From assembly GCA_902774055.1 (NCBI GenBank), contig CACYGX010000003.1, positions 50,702 to 114,701 of the forward strand: a stretch of DNA of 64,000 nt, read 5' to 3'. The notes under the pieces are model-generated. The model searched no databases. It saw only the letters and a program-made list of their open reading frames with translations, and was not told where the DNA came from. Positions 41,533-51,601 of the stretch are shown here, piece after piece. Positions within the stretch are counted from its first letter, which is position 1. Each line of letters begins with the position of its first letter. This stretch comes from an uncultured Bacteroidales bacterium (GTDB taxonomy: Bacteria > Bacteroidota > Bacteroidia > Bacteroidales > Muribaculaceae). The translations under genes and the position numbers were made by a program.

Positions 41533-43188
41533 CTATTCACTCTTACCTATTAACTCATTACGGTCCCACCACAGGCGGGTGCCGCCATTGTCCTGGCCAC
41601 CATTTAGCGCCTCACTACCCAGCAGCTGGACTGCAGCCTGAACGGCGGCCTGGTTGGTATTGTACTCCTGCACCGGGAAGGGGCAGCGACGCACCTGGAT
41701 GTCGGTGTCGATGAGTCCCTGGCTGTCATTATTCACGACAGGGAACAAGCGGGGATAACCCGTGCGGCGGAACTCGGCCCAGCCCTCACAACCATCGGGG
41801 TACATGGCAATCCACTTCTGGGTGATGATACGTTCCAGATTGGTCTCAAAGTCGGCCTCGTCGTCCCACGCAATAGTGATGGTGCTGAGCGGATTAGCGG
41901 TATTGCCACCACCCGTGCGGTCAACATAGCGGGTAGGCCTCAAGGTGGAGTTGTTCAAGTAGTCATCCTCGCCACTGACGCCATTCTCGCTGAACGAGGC
42001 TCGAATGCCCGCCTCATAGAAGGCCCGCGGTGTTCCGCCCATGTTCCAGCCACGCAGGGCGGCCTCGGCCCTCAAGAAGAAGCCTTCGGCAGCCGTCATC
42101 CACACGATGGGCGTGGTAGCACGGTCGATGTTCAGGTTGGAGATATATACGCCCGCATATCGCGTGGGGTTCATGTCATGGACACCCAAGCGCACGCCGT
42201 GGTACTTGTTGTCGTTGCTGGCAAGGACGAAGTAGGCCGCCAGGCGCGGGTCGCTGTAGCCGTTCATGTAGCTATCCATTGATGCTCCCATGCGCACCTC
42301 GCCCGCATTGAAGTTGTAGGCCATGTCGTAGTTCGGATGGAAATAGGTCAGTCGGCCATGCTGTAACTGGGCACGCTCGGCGGTCGTCTCGATGAAGCCC
42401 ATGGGACAGGCTGCCGATTTTTCGGCTTCGCGCTGTGCAAGAGCCGGATCGGCATAGACAACGCGCAGGGCCAGACGCAGTCGCAGGGTGTTGGCAAACT
42501 TCACCCAGCGGGCGATGTCACCTTCATAGACGTTGTCATAATCGGGCAACAACTTGCCGCCTGCCTCGGCCAGTGGCATGAGCACGTCGATGGCACTGTC
42601 GAGTTCCTCAAAGAAGCGGTTATAGACCTCTTGTTGACGGTCATAAGCCGTTCCCAGCGAACCGCTACCGAAGTGGATATAGGGAATCGGGCCGTACATG
42701 TCGGTCACGCGATGCAGCGACTCGACCTTGACAATCGTGGCAAGGGCAGCCACAGCAGGCTGGTTCATCTCCTTGGCCACACGGGTAACGCGTTGCCAGG
42801 CGGGCATCACCTCGCTGAAGGCGCGAGTGAACAGCTGGTCATACCAGCCACTGACAAAACTATAGGAACCGTTGTGGACACCATTGCGCCATGTGCCCGT
42901 GAGTCCCACATAGCCCGAGAAGGCATCGGCACTCAGCCCCTGCGCCACCTGGTAGTCAGACGAGAGGCAGTTGCCCGAGCCATCGTCAAAGAGCACCACG
43001 CGCGAGACCATCTGGGAGAAGAAGGCCCCCACGTTCTGGTAGTCATTGGCCAATTCCTCGTCGGTGAGCTCGTGCTGGTTGGTGTTGATGTCGTCAAACG
43101 ACTTGGTACACCCCGTTGCCAACAGGAGCACGGCGGACACTGCCGCCAGCATACTTATGATGATGATTCTAGTCTTCATAGCAATCAT
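41533..43188 (-). CDS. SusD-like starch/glycan-binding lipoprotein
   Basis: This 551-residue lipoprotein has the signal MKTRIIIISMLAAVSAVLLL ending ATGCTKSF. The mature part has the SusD-like_2 opening DDINTNQHELTDEELANDYQ, TPR-like helices (FANTLRLRLALRVVYADPAL), and the C-terminal WAEFRRTGYPRLFPVVNN found in SusD/RagB family members. It binds glycan at the cell surface and feeds it to the SusC barrel. Its start ATG overlaps the stop of SusC by one base (TAATG). A second Met at 43179 is also possible. GH18 follows after 13 bases. Confidence 0.92.
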   Translation of the reverse strand: MIAMKTRIIIISMLAAVSAVLLLATGCTKSFDDINTNQHELTDEELANDYQNVGAFFSQMVSRVVLFDDGSGNCLSSDYQVAQGLSADAFSGYVGLTGTWRNGVHNGSYSFVSGWYDQLFTRAFSEVMPAWQRVTRVAKEMNQPAVAALATIVKVESLHRVTDMYGPIPYIHFGSGSLGTAYDRQQEVYNRFFEELDSAIDVLMPLAEAGGKLLPDYDNVYEGDIARWVKFANTLRLRLALRVVYADPALAQREAEKSAACPMGFIETTAERAQLQHGRLTYFHPNYDMAYNFNAGEVRMGASMDSYMNGYSDPRLAAYFVLASNDNKYHGVRLGVHDMNPTRYAGVYISNLNIDRATTPIVWMTAAEGFFLRAEAALRGWNMGGTPRAFYEAGIRASFSENGVSGEDDYLNNSTLRPTRYVDRTGGGNTANPLSTITIAWDDEADFETNLERIITQKWIAMYPDGCEGWAEFRRTGYPRLFPVVNNDSQGLIDTDIQVRRCPFPVQEYNTNQAAVQAAVQLLGSEALNGGQDNGGTRLWWDRNELIGKSE

Positions 43189-46100
43189 TAGAATTTGAGT
43201 TTCACGTTAAATCCCATCGACCTCAGGCTGGGTTGCATGAAGTAGTCGATACCTTGATAGTAAGTGCCCGTATTGGAGGTCGCCTCGGGGTCATAGGGGG
43301 CCTTGTTGTAAAGCATGCACAGGTTGTGGGCGACAAAAGCGACATTCAGGCCCTTCACCCACTTGACCCAACGATGGATGGGCACATCGTAGCCGATACT
43401 CAACTCGGCAAGCCTGAGGTTGGTCGCGCTATAGACATAGCGTGAATCCACAGTGCCATTGGGGTTGCCCACCGTCTGATAATAGCCCTGGGCATTGATT
43501 TTCTTGCCGTTGATGAGCACGCCACCGTCGTTGCGGGCATTCTGGGTGGCCTCTGAGGCACCATAGTAGTCCAGGATGGCCTGGGTCTCACTGACCACGA
43601 TGCCGCCGTTGCGGTAGGCCAGCAGGGCCGACAGGGTAATGCCCTTGAACGAAATCGAATTGCCCCAGGACAGGTTATAACGCGGAGCAGCCTGACCGGC
43701 ATAGATGTAATAGGCGTTGTTATTGGGGTTAGCCTCCACGGTCTGGCGCTCGGGATTGACGTAGATAGCGCCATGCTCGTCGGTCTTGAGGGTGGAGACA
43801 TAGACGTCGCTCAGGGTGCCGCCCTCGGTCAAGCGAATCTGGTAGCCCGAGGTACCGCCCATGTAGAGTTCGTCAAGGTTATAAATCTCGCCGTCGATGG
43901 GATTGCGCCAATTCTTGAGCAACTCTTTCACCTTGTTGCGGTTGAGCGTCCACGTCACAAAAGTTTCCCACGTCACGGGACCAATGGGCTGGGTGTAACG
44001 GGCGACGAGTTCGACGCCCTTGTTATCTACCCTACCGCCGTTGACCACGGCACTCGTGTAGCCCGACGAAGCAGGCAAGGCGGGATAGAAGAACTGGTTG
44101 CGCGTGCTAGACTGGTACAAGGTCGCATTCACGCGCAGGCGATTGCGGAACATGACCAGGTCAATACCCGCCTCCCACGAGTGGGTGCGCTCGGGCTTGA
44201 GGTTGGTGAGCATGCGCGTGGAGGTCTCGGCAAGACCTGTCGAGGGGTTGATGGCGTAGGTCTCGTGGGTCAAGAACGGCTCATTGGGTTCGTTACCCAC
44301 TTGGGAGTAGCCCACGCGGGTCTTTAAGTAGTTGAGCCACAGGTCATTCTTGATAGCGGGAACAATATCGGTCCAGATGGCCGACACGCCAGCCGACCAG
44401 TAGAAATAACTCTTCTCGAGCTTGCTCGACCAGTCGTTGCGGGCCGTCAAGTCCACATAGGCCATGCTACGGTAGCCCAACTGGGCTGTCGCATAGACGC
44501 TCTGCAACTGGGTGCGGTAACCGCTCTGGACGGGTTTGAAAGTCGAGTTGGTGGTCTCGACATTGGCCAGGGTGAACTTGTTGGCAGTGCCCTTCAAGTG
44601 GCCACTGAAGCCCTCGATGGCATTGTCGCGCTGGTCAAAACTGGCACCAAAGACACCACTAACATTCCAGACGTCTCCTGCCAGGTACTTGTTGAACTTG
44701 GCGAAGGCCTCGGCATACAGCTGGCGGTTGCTCACGTTGCGCAAGCCATAGTGGCCATATTGCGAGGCATAGAGCAGGTTGGTTGAGGCATAAAATTTCT
44801 CCTCGAACTTGTCGCTGCTCTTGTCATATTTCACGCGACCCGTGATGTCGAGCCACGGAGTGATGCGCCAGTTGAGCGAAACGGTCGCCTGGTGGCGTTC
44901 CTTGTGGTTGATAAAACGCTCTCGCTCGGTCTCCCAATAGGGGTTCTCCATCGAGATATCGTAGTTATAAGGCCAATACTGCACGGGGAAATTGCGTCCC
45001 GTGTCATAGCGCTCAAAGTAGCCCAACTTGGAGAAATCGTCACCTGCAGGAAACAGATAGACAGGCACCAGCGGATTGTGGTACTGGCCCTGGCTGATCA
45101 TGTTCTGCTCCTTGACAGAGGTCAGCATATAGCCCAAGTCGAGGGTCATGCGGTCATCAAGGAAACTGGTGGTATTGCGCACGCTCAGGTTATAGCGGTC
45201 GTAATTGTTACTGTGGATAATGCCCTGAGCGTTGGTTGAAGCAACAGACAAATAGGTCTGGTTCTTCTCGGTTCCGGTACTCAGGCTCACCGAGTTGGCA
45301 ATATTGGCGCCCGTCTGGAAGAAGTCGGCAGGACGGTAACCGCTGGGCGTCGCCAAGCGCTCACCCCAACTGAAGTAACTGCCCGTCTCGCTGGGGCCAA
45401 ATTGATTCTGGAAACGGGGCAGCACAAAGGGCTTGGAGAACATGAAACTGCCGTTGTAGGTCACATCCACCCTACCCGCGCGCCCGCGCTTGGTATTGAT
45501 GATGATGACACCGTTGGCCGCATTGGCGCCATAGAGGGCTGCTGCCGAGGGTCCCGTGAGGGCACTGATGCTCTCGATGTCGTCGGGATTGATGTTGCTC
45601 GTGGCGTCGCCCGTCTGACCAGCTCCGGCAAAGATGCCCTCGGGCTGCTCGCTAGAGAGATTCTGCATGGGAATGCCATCCACGACATAGAGCACGTTGT
45701 TATTGCCGTTGATAGACTTGGCACCACGCATAACGACACGGCTACTGCCACCCGCTCCAGTCGCACTGGCATTGATGGTAACACCAGCGACTTTTCCAGC
45801 GAGGGAGTTGACAAAGTTGGCATCCCGCACTTGTATCAGAGCGTCGCCGTTTACTTGCTGTACGTTGTAGGACAACGACTTAGCCTCTTTCTTGATGCCC
45901 AATGCGGTCACAACGACCTCGTTGAGCACCTGGGCATCCTGCTCCAGATTGACGGTCAAGTCACTGCCATTGACCATCACATCGCGGGTGCCGTAGCCCA
46001 CATAACTCACCGTCAGGGTCGAGCCCTGTGGCGCACGGATGGAGAAACGGCCGTCGTAGTCGGTGACAGCAGTCACATGAGTGCCCTTGACACTCACTGT

Positions 46101-46289
46101 CGCGCCGATAACGGGGTCGCCGTTCTCATCAAGCACTTGTCCCGTCACCACCGACTGCTGCACTGTGCCGCTCTGGCCCAGAGGACTGGGAGCAGCCTGT
46201 GCCACTCCACCGCCCACGGCGAAAACCAGCACCACCAGCAGCCTGGCAAGATGTTGGGACTTGAAGTTTTTTCTTTTTATCATATCCAT
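43188..46289 (-). CDS. SusC/RagA TonB-linked outer-membrane transporter
   Basis: This 1033-residue protein has a signal peptide (FKSQHLARLLVVLVFAVGGG). A carboxypeptidase-like domain (VVTGQVLDENGDPVIGATVS, DYDGRFSI, LTVSYVGYGT) is followed by a TonB box and the plug (LNEVVVTALGIKKEAKSLSY, LAGKVAGVTINASAT, VLYVVDGIPMQN, DIESISALTGPSAAALYGAN), and then a 22-strand barrel that ends GFNVKLKF. It imports oligosaccharides released by surface enzymes. It forms the transport complex with the overlapping SusD. It is the first gene of the GH18 locus. A TAATTTTG -7 box is at 46322-46315; I see no local regulator gene (SusR, HTCS or sigma/anti-sigma). Confidence 0.96.
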   Translation of the reverse strand: MDMIKRKNFKSQHLARLLVVLVFAVGGGVAQAAPSPLGQSGTVQQSVVTGQVLDENGDPVIGATVSVKGTHVTAVTDYDGRFSIRAPQGSTLTVSYVGYGTRDVMVNGSDLTVNLEQDAQVLNEVVVTALGIKKEAKSLSYNVQQVNGDALIQVRDANFVNSLAGKVAGVTINASATGAGGSSRVVMRGAKSINGNNNVLYVVDGIPMQNLSSEQPEGIFAGAGQTGDATSNINPDDIESISALTGPSAAALYGANAANGVIIINTKRGRAGRVDVTYNGSFMFSKPFVLPRFQNQFGPSETGSYFSWGERLATPSGYRPADFFQTGANIANSVSLSTGTEKNQTYLSVASTNAQGIIHSNNYDRYNLSVRNTTSFLDDRMTLDLGYMLTSVKEQNMISQGQYHNPLVPVYLFPAGDDFSKLGYFERYDTGRNFPVQYWPYNYDISMENPYWETERERFINHKERHQATVSLNWRITPWLDITGRVKYDKSSDKFEEKFYASTNLLYASQYGHYGLRNVSNRQLYAEAFAKFNKYLAGDVWNVSGVFGASFDQRDNAIEGFSGHLKGTANKFTLANVETTNSTFKPVQSGYRTQLQSVYATAQLGYRSMAYVDLTARNDWSSKLEKSYFYWSAGVSAIWTDIVPAIKNDLWLNYLKTRVGYSQVGNEPNEPFLTHETYAINPSTGLAETSTRMLTNLKPERTHSWEAGIDLVMFRNRLRVNATLYQSSTRNQFFYPALPASSGYTSAVVNGGRVDNKGVELVARYTQPIGPVTWETFVTWTLNRNKVKELLKNWRNPIDGEIYNLDELYMGGTSGYQIRLTEGGTLSDVYVSTLKTDEHGAIYVNPERQTVEANPNNNAYYIYAGQAAPRYNLSWGNSISFKGITLSALLAYRNGGIVVSETQAILDYYGASEATQNARNDGGVLINGKKINAQGYYQTVGNPNGTVDSRYVYSATNLRLAELSIGYDVPIHRWVKWVKGLNVAFVAHNLCMLYNKAPYDPEATSNTGTYYQGIDYFMQPSLRSMGFNVKLKF

Positions 46290-46373
46290 TACACTTTTGA
46301 TTTTCTTAATACCACAAAATTACAAAAAAGATTGAATTGCGGGGCTCTTGATGACAGTTTTATTTGATAGGTG

Positions 46374-46418
46374 CCCAAAAAGTGAGTCGCCATGACCGCG
46401 ACGTGCGGCTGGCGACTC
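46374..46418 (-). terminator. Intrinsic terminator of the P-type ATPase gene
   Basis: GAGTCGCC at 46384-46391 pairs with GGCGACTC at 46411-46418 and, on the minus strand, is followed by CTTTTT. It separates the ATPase from the downstream SusC gene. Confidence 0.75.
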
Positions 46419-46497
46419 TTGACTAAAGTTCTTTTAAATGATACGGTTATTCAATAATTCGTCTCAATTAGCGTGATTCGCATTACTCAACAATGGG

Positions 46498-49188
46498 TCA
46501 AGCTCTACTCAACTTTTGAACGATTTGGCCGATGATAAACACGGGTGATGTGCCCAGGATAATCCACAGCCAGGTCTTGAAATCGAGCGGTGCACAATTA
46601 AATAACGGATAGAAGTACTGCACGAGCACAATCTGCCCGACAAAGATGACTGCCGCCACGGCCCAGAAGACCTTACTGTCCTCGATGTTGTTAAAAGCAC
46701 TTTTTCCTGTAGCAAAAGACCTCGCATTCAACATGTTCCAGAACTGCAAGAACACAAAGACGCTAAAGAAGATGCCCATCTCGTACAGGTTGATGTTAGG
46801 ATTAATGCCTCGCACAAAGACCCGTCCGCCATTGGCCTCGCTCACAAAGTGATAATAGAGCCCAATCATCAAAACTGCAAACAACGCGCCACTAACGAGG
46901 ATAAACTTCATCATCCTGGACGTGATGATGCTTGCCTTGGAATCACGGGGCTTATGCCTCATCAAGATGCTGTTGGGCGGCAATGACGCCAACGCCAGCG
47001 CGGCAAAGGTGTCCATAATGAGGTTCACCCACAACATCTGGGTCACGGTCAACGCGGGCTGCTTGCTGAAGAACGAACAGATGGCCACTACCAGACAGGC
47101 ACACACGTTAACGGCCAGCTGGAACAGGATAAAGCGTTGGATGTTGCTATACAAGGAACGTCCCCACAGGACCGCCTTGTTGATGCTGGCGAAGGAATTG
47201 TCGAGAATGGTGATGTCACTAGCCTCCTTGGCCACAGCGGTACCATCGCCCATCGAGAGGCCCACCTGGGCGGCGTTGAGTGCTGGAGCGTCGTTGGTGC
47301 CATCACCCGTGACGGCCACGACCTCGCCCTGCTGCTGGAGCAGGCGCACGAGTCGTGCCTTGTCGTCGGGACGCGCGCGTGCCATGATCTTGATGGCCGC
47401 AGCTCGCTTAGCGGCCTCGTCGTCGTCGAGCGCTGCAAAGTCGGGACCGGTGATGATGGCGTCATCAGGATCGTCGTTGGTCCACAAGCCCACTTGGCGT
47501 CCTATCTCGCGTGCGGTAGCTCCCGTGTCACCCGTGACGATTTTCACTTTCACGCCGGCATTGCGGCTATCCTGCACTGCAGCCGGCACATCAGGACGAA
47601 CCGGGTCACTGATGGCGACAATGCCCAGGAAGGTCAGCGCAGGCGTTTGGCCACTCTTGAGGTCCTTGAGCAATTCATCAGCGTTATCGGTATCAGCCAG
47701 TTCACGATAGGCGAATGCCAACGTGCGCATGGCTTTGGTCTGATAGTTGGTAAGTTCATCGACGACTTGCTGGAAGGGCACATCGCCCACCGTCTTGTTA
47801 CACAGGCGCATAACGATTTCTGGGGCTCCCTTGAGCAACAAACGGCGTTTGCCGTCGGGCGTGCTGATGATGGTCGCCATGAACTTGGTCATCGTCGAGA
47901 ACGGGAGTTGGCCTACCGTGTCGTTGTCGTCGCGCACGGCCATGTAGTCCACGCCGGCATCATACAACCACAAGAGCAACGCGCCCTCGGTGGGATTTCC
48001 CAGAGCGACCACGTTTCCCGAATCGCTATCATCGAGAAAAGCTGTGCTATTGCAGGCAATGCTCGTCTTGATGATTTGGCTCATCTCATCGTCCCCGAGT
48101 TGGCCGTTATCGCTTAATCCATAGAAATGAGCCTGATAGACCTGCATCTTGTTCTGGGTGAGTGTACCCGTCTTGTCGGTACAGATGACGGTAGCGGCAC
48201 CCATCGTCTCACAGGCATGCATACGTCTCACCAAGTTGTTGTTCTTGAGCATCTTGCGCATGCTCAATGCCAGTGAGAGCGTCACGCTCATGGGCAAGCC
48301 CTCGGGCACCGAGACGACGATGAGCGTAACTGCGAGCATCACCGTCTCGATAAAGTACTGGATATCGGCAACCATGCCTTCGCTACCGACCCAGAAGTAC
48401 TCGACGATGCGTCCCAGCACCAGCAGGCCAGCCATGACATAGCTGCCGCGGGCAATGATGCGACCCAGGCGGTCGAGTTGCTGGGTGAGCGGCGTTTTGA
48501 TGTTATTCTCGATTTGGGCATCGCGGAAGACCTTGCCATACTCGGTATGGTCACCCACACTTTCCACCTTCATCGTGGCGTTGCCCTCAATAATCGTGCT
48601 TGCACGCAACAGTTTGTTGGCAGGATAGGTGGCTTCTTTCTCCTGGGCGGCAGCCTTGGCATCATGGGTTTTCCATGCCGAGGGTTCACCCGTGAAAGAG
48701 CTCTCGTCAACGGTGAGTTTGAAACTGTCAATGACGGTTCCGTCGGCTGGTACCTTCTCGCCCGTTTCCAGGATGACGATATCTCCCACAACGATGTCAC
48801 AACGCGGCACCTGAGTAATGTGCCCGTTGCGCATCACCTTGACCATGACATGGTCGTCGGTCTGGTTGAGCAGACGGAATTTCTTATTGGCGTTAACCTC
48901 GACCAAAAAGCCCACCAGGGTGGCTAGCACTACAGCAATGAAGATGCCCAGCGGCTCAAACAAGATGCTCGAGCCCATTTTCAACCAGAAGTACTCGTAT
49001 ATCGACAAGCCGACCGACAACACCAGTGCCACCAGGAGGATCTTGATGAGTGGGTCATTGAATTTCTCCAGGAATTGTTTCCACAGGGGTTCACGGGCTG
49101 GAGGCGTGAGGACATTCACACCATGCTGCTGACGGCTGGCAATCACTTGCTCGTCGGTCAATCCCGTGCTTAATTTACGTTTAGCCAT
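46498..49188 (-). CDS. Calcium-type P-type ATPase
   Basis: This 896-residue P-type ATPase has the N-terminal cation-ATPase segment (TGLTDEQVIASRQQHGVNVL), the actuator TGEPSA loop, phosphorylation motif CTDKTGTLTQNK with Asp338, KGAPE nucleotide-binding loop, and hinge VTGDGTNDAPALNAA. About ten membrane helices include VPEGLPMSVTLSLALSM (PEGL, as in Ca-pumps). The layout is closest to PMCA/SERCA-like IIA/IIB pumps that export calcium (or manganese) with ATP. It is a single-gene unit: the mannosyltransferase gene upstream ends in its own hairpin (49246-49291), and another hairpin follows this gene. Ion specificity is inferred from family. Confidence 0.92.
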   Translation of the reverse strand: MAKRKLSTGLTDEQVIASRQQHGVNVLTPPAREPLWKQFLEKFNDPLIKILLVALVLSVGLSIYEYFWLKMGSSILFEPLGIFIAVVLATLVGFLVEVNANKKFRLLNQTDDHVMVKVMRNGHITQVPRCDIVVGDIVILETGEKVPADGTVIDSFKLTVDESSFTGEPSAWKTHDAKAAAQEKEATYPANKLLRASTIIEGNATMKVESVGDHTEYGKVFRDAQIENNIKTPLTQQLDRLGRIIARGSYVMAGLLVLGRIVEYFWVGSEGMVADIQYFIETVMLAVTLIVVSVPEGLPMSVTLSLALSMRKMLKNNNLVRRMHACETMGAATVICTDKTGTLTQNKMQVYQAHFYGLSDNGQLGDDEMSQIIKTSIACNSTAFLDDSDSGNVVALGNPTEGALLLWLYDAGVDYMAVRDDNDTVGQLPFSTMTKFMATIISTPDGKRRLLLKGAPEIVMRLCNKTVGDVPFQQVVDELTNYQTKAMRTLAFAYRELADTDNADELLKDLKSGQTPALTFLGIVAISDPVRPDVPAAVQDSRNAGVKVKIVTGDTGATAREIGRQVGLWTNDDPDDAIITGPDFAALDDDEAAKRAAAIKIMARARPDDKARLVRLLQQQGEVVAVTGDGTNDAPALNAAQVGLSMGDGTAVAKEASDITILDNSFASINKAVLWGRSLYSNIQRFILFQLAVNVCACLVVAICSFFSKQPALTVTQMLWVNLIMDTFAALALASLPPNSILMRHKPRDSKASIITSRMMKFILVSGALFAVLMIGLYYHFVSEANGGRVFVRGINPNINLYEMGIFFSVFVFLQFWNMLNARSFATGKSAFNNIEDSKVFWAVAAVIFVGQIVLVQYFYPLFNCAPLDFKTWLWIILGTSPVFIIGQIVQKLSRA

Positions 49189-49245
49189 TAATAACGGTCA
49201 ATGTTCTTGAATTGATAACAAAAAGCCTATCACAAATAACATGCC

Positions 49246-49291
49246 AAAAAGCAACTGCTTCGATTTTGCCATGTGGAAAAATCAAAGCAGT
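49246..49291 (-). terminator. Hairpin terminator of the mannosyltransferase gene
   Basis: On the minus strand ACTGCTTTGATTTT pairs with AAAATCGAAGCAGT (one mismatch) and is followed by TGCTTTTTGG. Confidence 0.65.
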
Positions 49292-49306
49292 GGTCTTTAA
49301 ATCTTG

Positions 49307-50077
49307 TTATGCAGTGATCTGCTTGGGTAAGGGGCGGCGCACAAAGCGGTGCTTGTTGAAGATGGAGTCCCAACGTAGCTTAATGACACCCCACAGCGCC
49401 TCGAAGAAGATGCTGCTATTCATCTTGCTGGTACCCAGCACGCGGTTGATGAACACGATGGGAATCTCCTTGATAATGAATCCCATGCGATAGGCCGTGA
49501 ACTTCATCTCGATCTGGAATGCATAACCCTTGAACTCGATGGCGTCCAGATTGATAGACTGCAACACCTCACGACGGTAGCACACAAATCCTGCCGTGGC
49601 ATCCCTCACCTGCATGCCTGTAATGAGTCTCACATAGGCAGATGCAAAGTAACTCATCAACATCCTGCCCATGGGCCAATTTACGACATTCACCCCTGTC
49701 AGGTAGCGGGAACCGACAGTCACATCGGCTCCACCCGTTGCACAGGTCGCCTGCATCTCGGGCAGTTTGTTGACGGGATGGGAGAAGTCGGCATCCATCT
49801 CGATGATGTACTCGTAGTTGTGGTCAAGCGCCCACTTGAAGCCAGCGATATAGGCAGTACCCAATCCCTGCTTACCCGCGCGCTTGAGAATATGGATGCG
49901 TTCGGGGCGCTCGGCAATCATCGCGTCAACGATTGCTCCCGTTCCATCGGGAGAGTTATCGTCAACGATAAGCACATCAAACTGGTGCTCGGTAAGATCG
50001 AGCACGGCGTTGATGATGGCTCTTATGTTTTCCTTCTCGTTGTAAGTAGGAATGATAACTACGCTGTCTGACTTCAT
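49307..50077 (-). CDS. Polyprenol-phosphate mannosyltransferase-like GT2
   Basis: This 256-residue GT2 enzyme has VVIIPTYNEKENIRAIINAV, LIVDDNSPDGTGAIVD, KQGLGTAYIAGFKWAL and IIEMDADFSHPVNKLPEM (DxD). That set is the hallmark of dolichyl/polyprenyl-phosphate mannose or glucose synthases. It also has DATAGFVCYRREVL and a C-terminal basic part, and lacks the two C-terminal membrane helices of full DPMS proteins. It loads a sugar on a polyprenyl phosphate at the inner membrane for later transfer outside. It is a single gene. A TACCTTTG -7 box lies at 50126-50119. Confidence 0.9.
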   Translation of the reverse strand: MKSDSVVIIPTYNEKENIRAIINAVLDLTEHQFDVLIVDDNSPDGTGAIVDAMIAERPERIHILKRAGKQGLGTAYIAGFKWALDHNYEYIIEMDADFSHPVNKLPEMQATCATGGADVTVGSRYLTGVNVVNWPMGRMLMSYFASAYVRLITGMQVRDATAGFVCYRREVLQSINLDAIEFKGYAFQIEMKFTAYRMGFIIKEIPIVFINRVLGTSKMNSSIFFEALWGVIKLRWDSIFNKHRFVRRPLPKQITA

Positions 50078-50250
50078 TGGTGCTTATGTGATTAACTTTT
50101 CTTGTATAAAATTGAATACAAAGGTACAAAAACTTTTAATATAAAGGGCCAACCGTTGCCTTTATTGTATCATTTAATCATAATTTTAATGATTTTGCAA
50201 CGATTAACACCTGATAGCCCTGCAAAAATCGTGCCACAATAGTCGTTTTC

Positions 50251-50964
50251 CTAAGACCGTCTTGTTATCCGTGCCAAATAATCGTAGTGCGGACCTCGGG
50301 CCAGCAGTTCGGCCTCAAAGCCGTGATGTTGTGCCTGCTCGCTTAGGGTCTCATAATCAACAAAGAGCCAAGGGAAGGGTTCGCCCTTGACGCCCTTGTA
50401 CTGCATCTGGTAAGTCAACTCGCCATAGTAGCCCTCGATGCCCGTGAGGTCGATAAAGCCGTCTTCGTCCTCAAAGATATAGCAAATGTCGCTCGAGTCA
50501 CACAGCAACTGGCCGTCTGATGCCAAGAGCCGATCCACCTGCATGAAAAACTCGGGAAAACGCGCAAGCGTGCCCACGATGCCGATGCCGTTCATCAGCA
50601 TCAGAATGGTATCGAACTGGCCGTCAAGGGCAAAGAAGTCCTGTTCGCACACGTCCAGCACACCACGCTCGCGCATGGTGGCGACGCTGAGCGGCGAGAT
50701 GTCGATGGCCGTCACCTGCTTGTTCATCGCCTGCAAGGCCAGTGAGTGACAGCCGGCACCAGCCCCCACATCCAGGATGCGGCCACGAGCGGCCACGAGG
50801 GCTTCCTTCTCGAGCGCGGGCATATCGTCCATCGAGCGGAAAAGCGTTGCCACAGGAATCTCGTCCTCGTCGAACATGGGCGAGAACACACGCAACTTTG
50901 CCGCCTTGCCCGTGGCATGGTAATCGGCGATGGCACGTCCCATCGGGTCTTTTTCGGCCTTCAT
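50251..50964 (-). CDS. Class I SAM-dependent methyltransferase
   Basis: This protein is about 237 residues, starting at the ATG at 50964 (MKAEKDPMGRAIADYHATGK). The longer frame to 51051 overlaps the flavoprotein gene and is unlikely. SAM-binding motif I is ILDVGAGAGCHSLAL, then VTAIDISPLSV and FDTILMLMNGIGIVG (motif II-like). No target-recognition motif is visible, so the substrate is unknown. The start lies five bases after the stop of the flavoprotein gene, which points to one operon with it and the hypothetical protein upstream. Confidence 0.85.
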   Translation of the reverse strand: MKAEKDPMGRAIADYHATGKAAKLRVFSPMFDEDEIPVATLFRSMDDMPALEKEALVAARGRILDVGAGAGCHSLALQAMNKQVTAIDISPLSVATMRERGVLDVCEQDFFALDGQFDTILMLMNGIGIVGTLARFPEFFMQVDRLLASDGQLLCDSSDICYIFEDEDGFIDLTGIEGYYGELTYQMQYKGVKGEPFPWLFVDYETLSEQAQHHGFEAELLARGPHYDYLARITRRS

Positions 50965-50969
50965 GCGGT

Positions 50970-51593
50970 CTAACGGATGAAGTGCATGCCCTGCCACGGC
51001 TCCATCTCGGGCATGGCAGCGTTGCCCGACTTGAACTGCTTGATCATCCACGCCATGTTGCGGGCCATGGTGCGCATCGTCTGCATGCCCTCGGTGTCCT
51101 GCGAAGTCTCGCCCGGCTCGAGGCCGTAGGCGATATTCCAGTACTGCGAGGTGACTAAGGGCATGTTGACCATCTGGAAGGGCATCTGCAACGTCTGGAA
51201 GGCTGAGGTGGCACCTCCACGGCGGCAGACGGCGACAGCAGCGGCGGGTTTGCCTTGCACGTGGGCGCCAGCAAACAACATGCGGTGTATCAGGTTGAGC
51301 ACATTGCCCGTGGGTGTGCCGTAATAGACGGGCGAGCCCACGATGAGCCCGTCGGCATCATTCATCTTGTCGATGACGGTGTTGCACAGGTCGTCGTTGA
51401 ACACGCAGTGGCCATTGCCCTTGGTGGCGCAGGTCCCGCAGGCGATACAGCCACGGACGGGCTTGGTCCCGATCCACACGATTTCGGTATCTATACCCTG
51501 CTCGTTCAGGGTCTTAGCAGCCTCGTTGAGGGCCGTAAAGGTGTTGCCCTGCTCTCGGGGCGAACCATTGATGAGTAAAACCTTCATATTCAT
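50970..51593 (-). CDS. NADPH-dependent FMN reductase / flavodoxin-like protein
   Basis: This 207-residue protein has the flavin-binding LLINGSPREQGNTFTALNEA loop and SPVYYGTPTGNVLNLIHRML, typical of NADPH-dependent FMN reductases. Between them are PVRGCIACGTCATKGNGHCV, whose four Cys could bind an Fe-S cluster as in iron-sulfur flavoproteins. It would transfer electrons in the cytoplasm. It starts at 51593 (second Met at 51587) and lies eight bases after the upstream hypothetical gene and five before the methyltransferase. Confidence 0.85.
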   Translation of the reverse strand: MNMKVLLINGSPREQGNTFTALNEAAKTLNEQGIDTEIVWIGTKPVRGCIACGTCATKGNGHCVFNDDLCNTVIDKMNDADGLIVGSPVYYGTPTGNVLNLIHRMLFAGAHVQGKPAAAVAVCRRGGATSAFQTLQMPFQMVNMPLVTSQYWNIAYGLEPGETSQDTEGMQTMRTMARNMAWMIKQFKSGNAAMPEMEPWQGMHFIR

Positions 51594-51601
51594 TTGATTA
51601 T

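Noticed and set aside
50965-51051. Upstream extension of the methyltransferase
   Set aside because: It overlaps the flavoprotein gene in another frame, and the ATG at 50964 gives a normal spacing and length.
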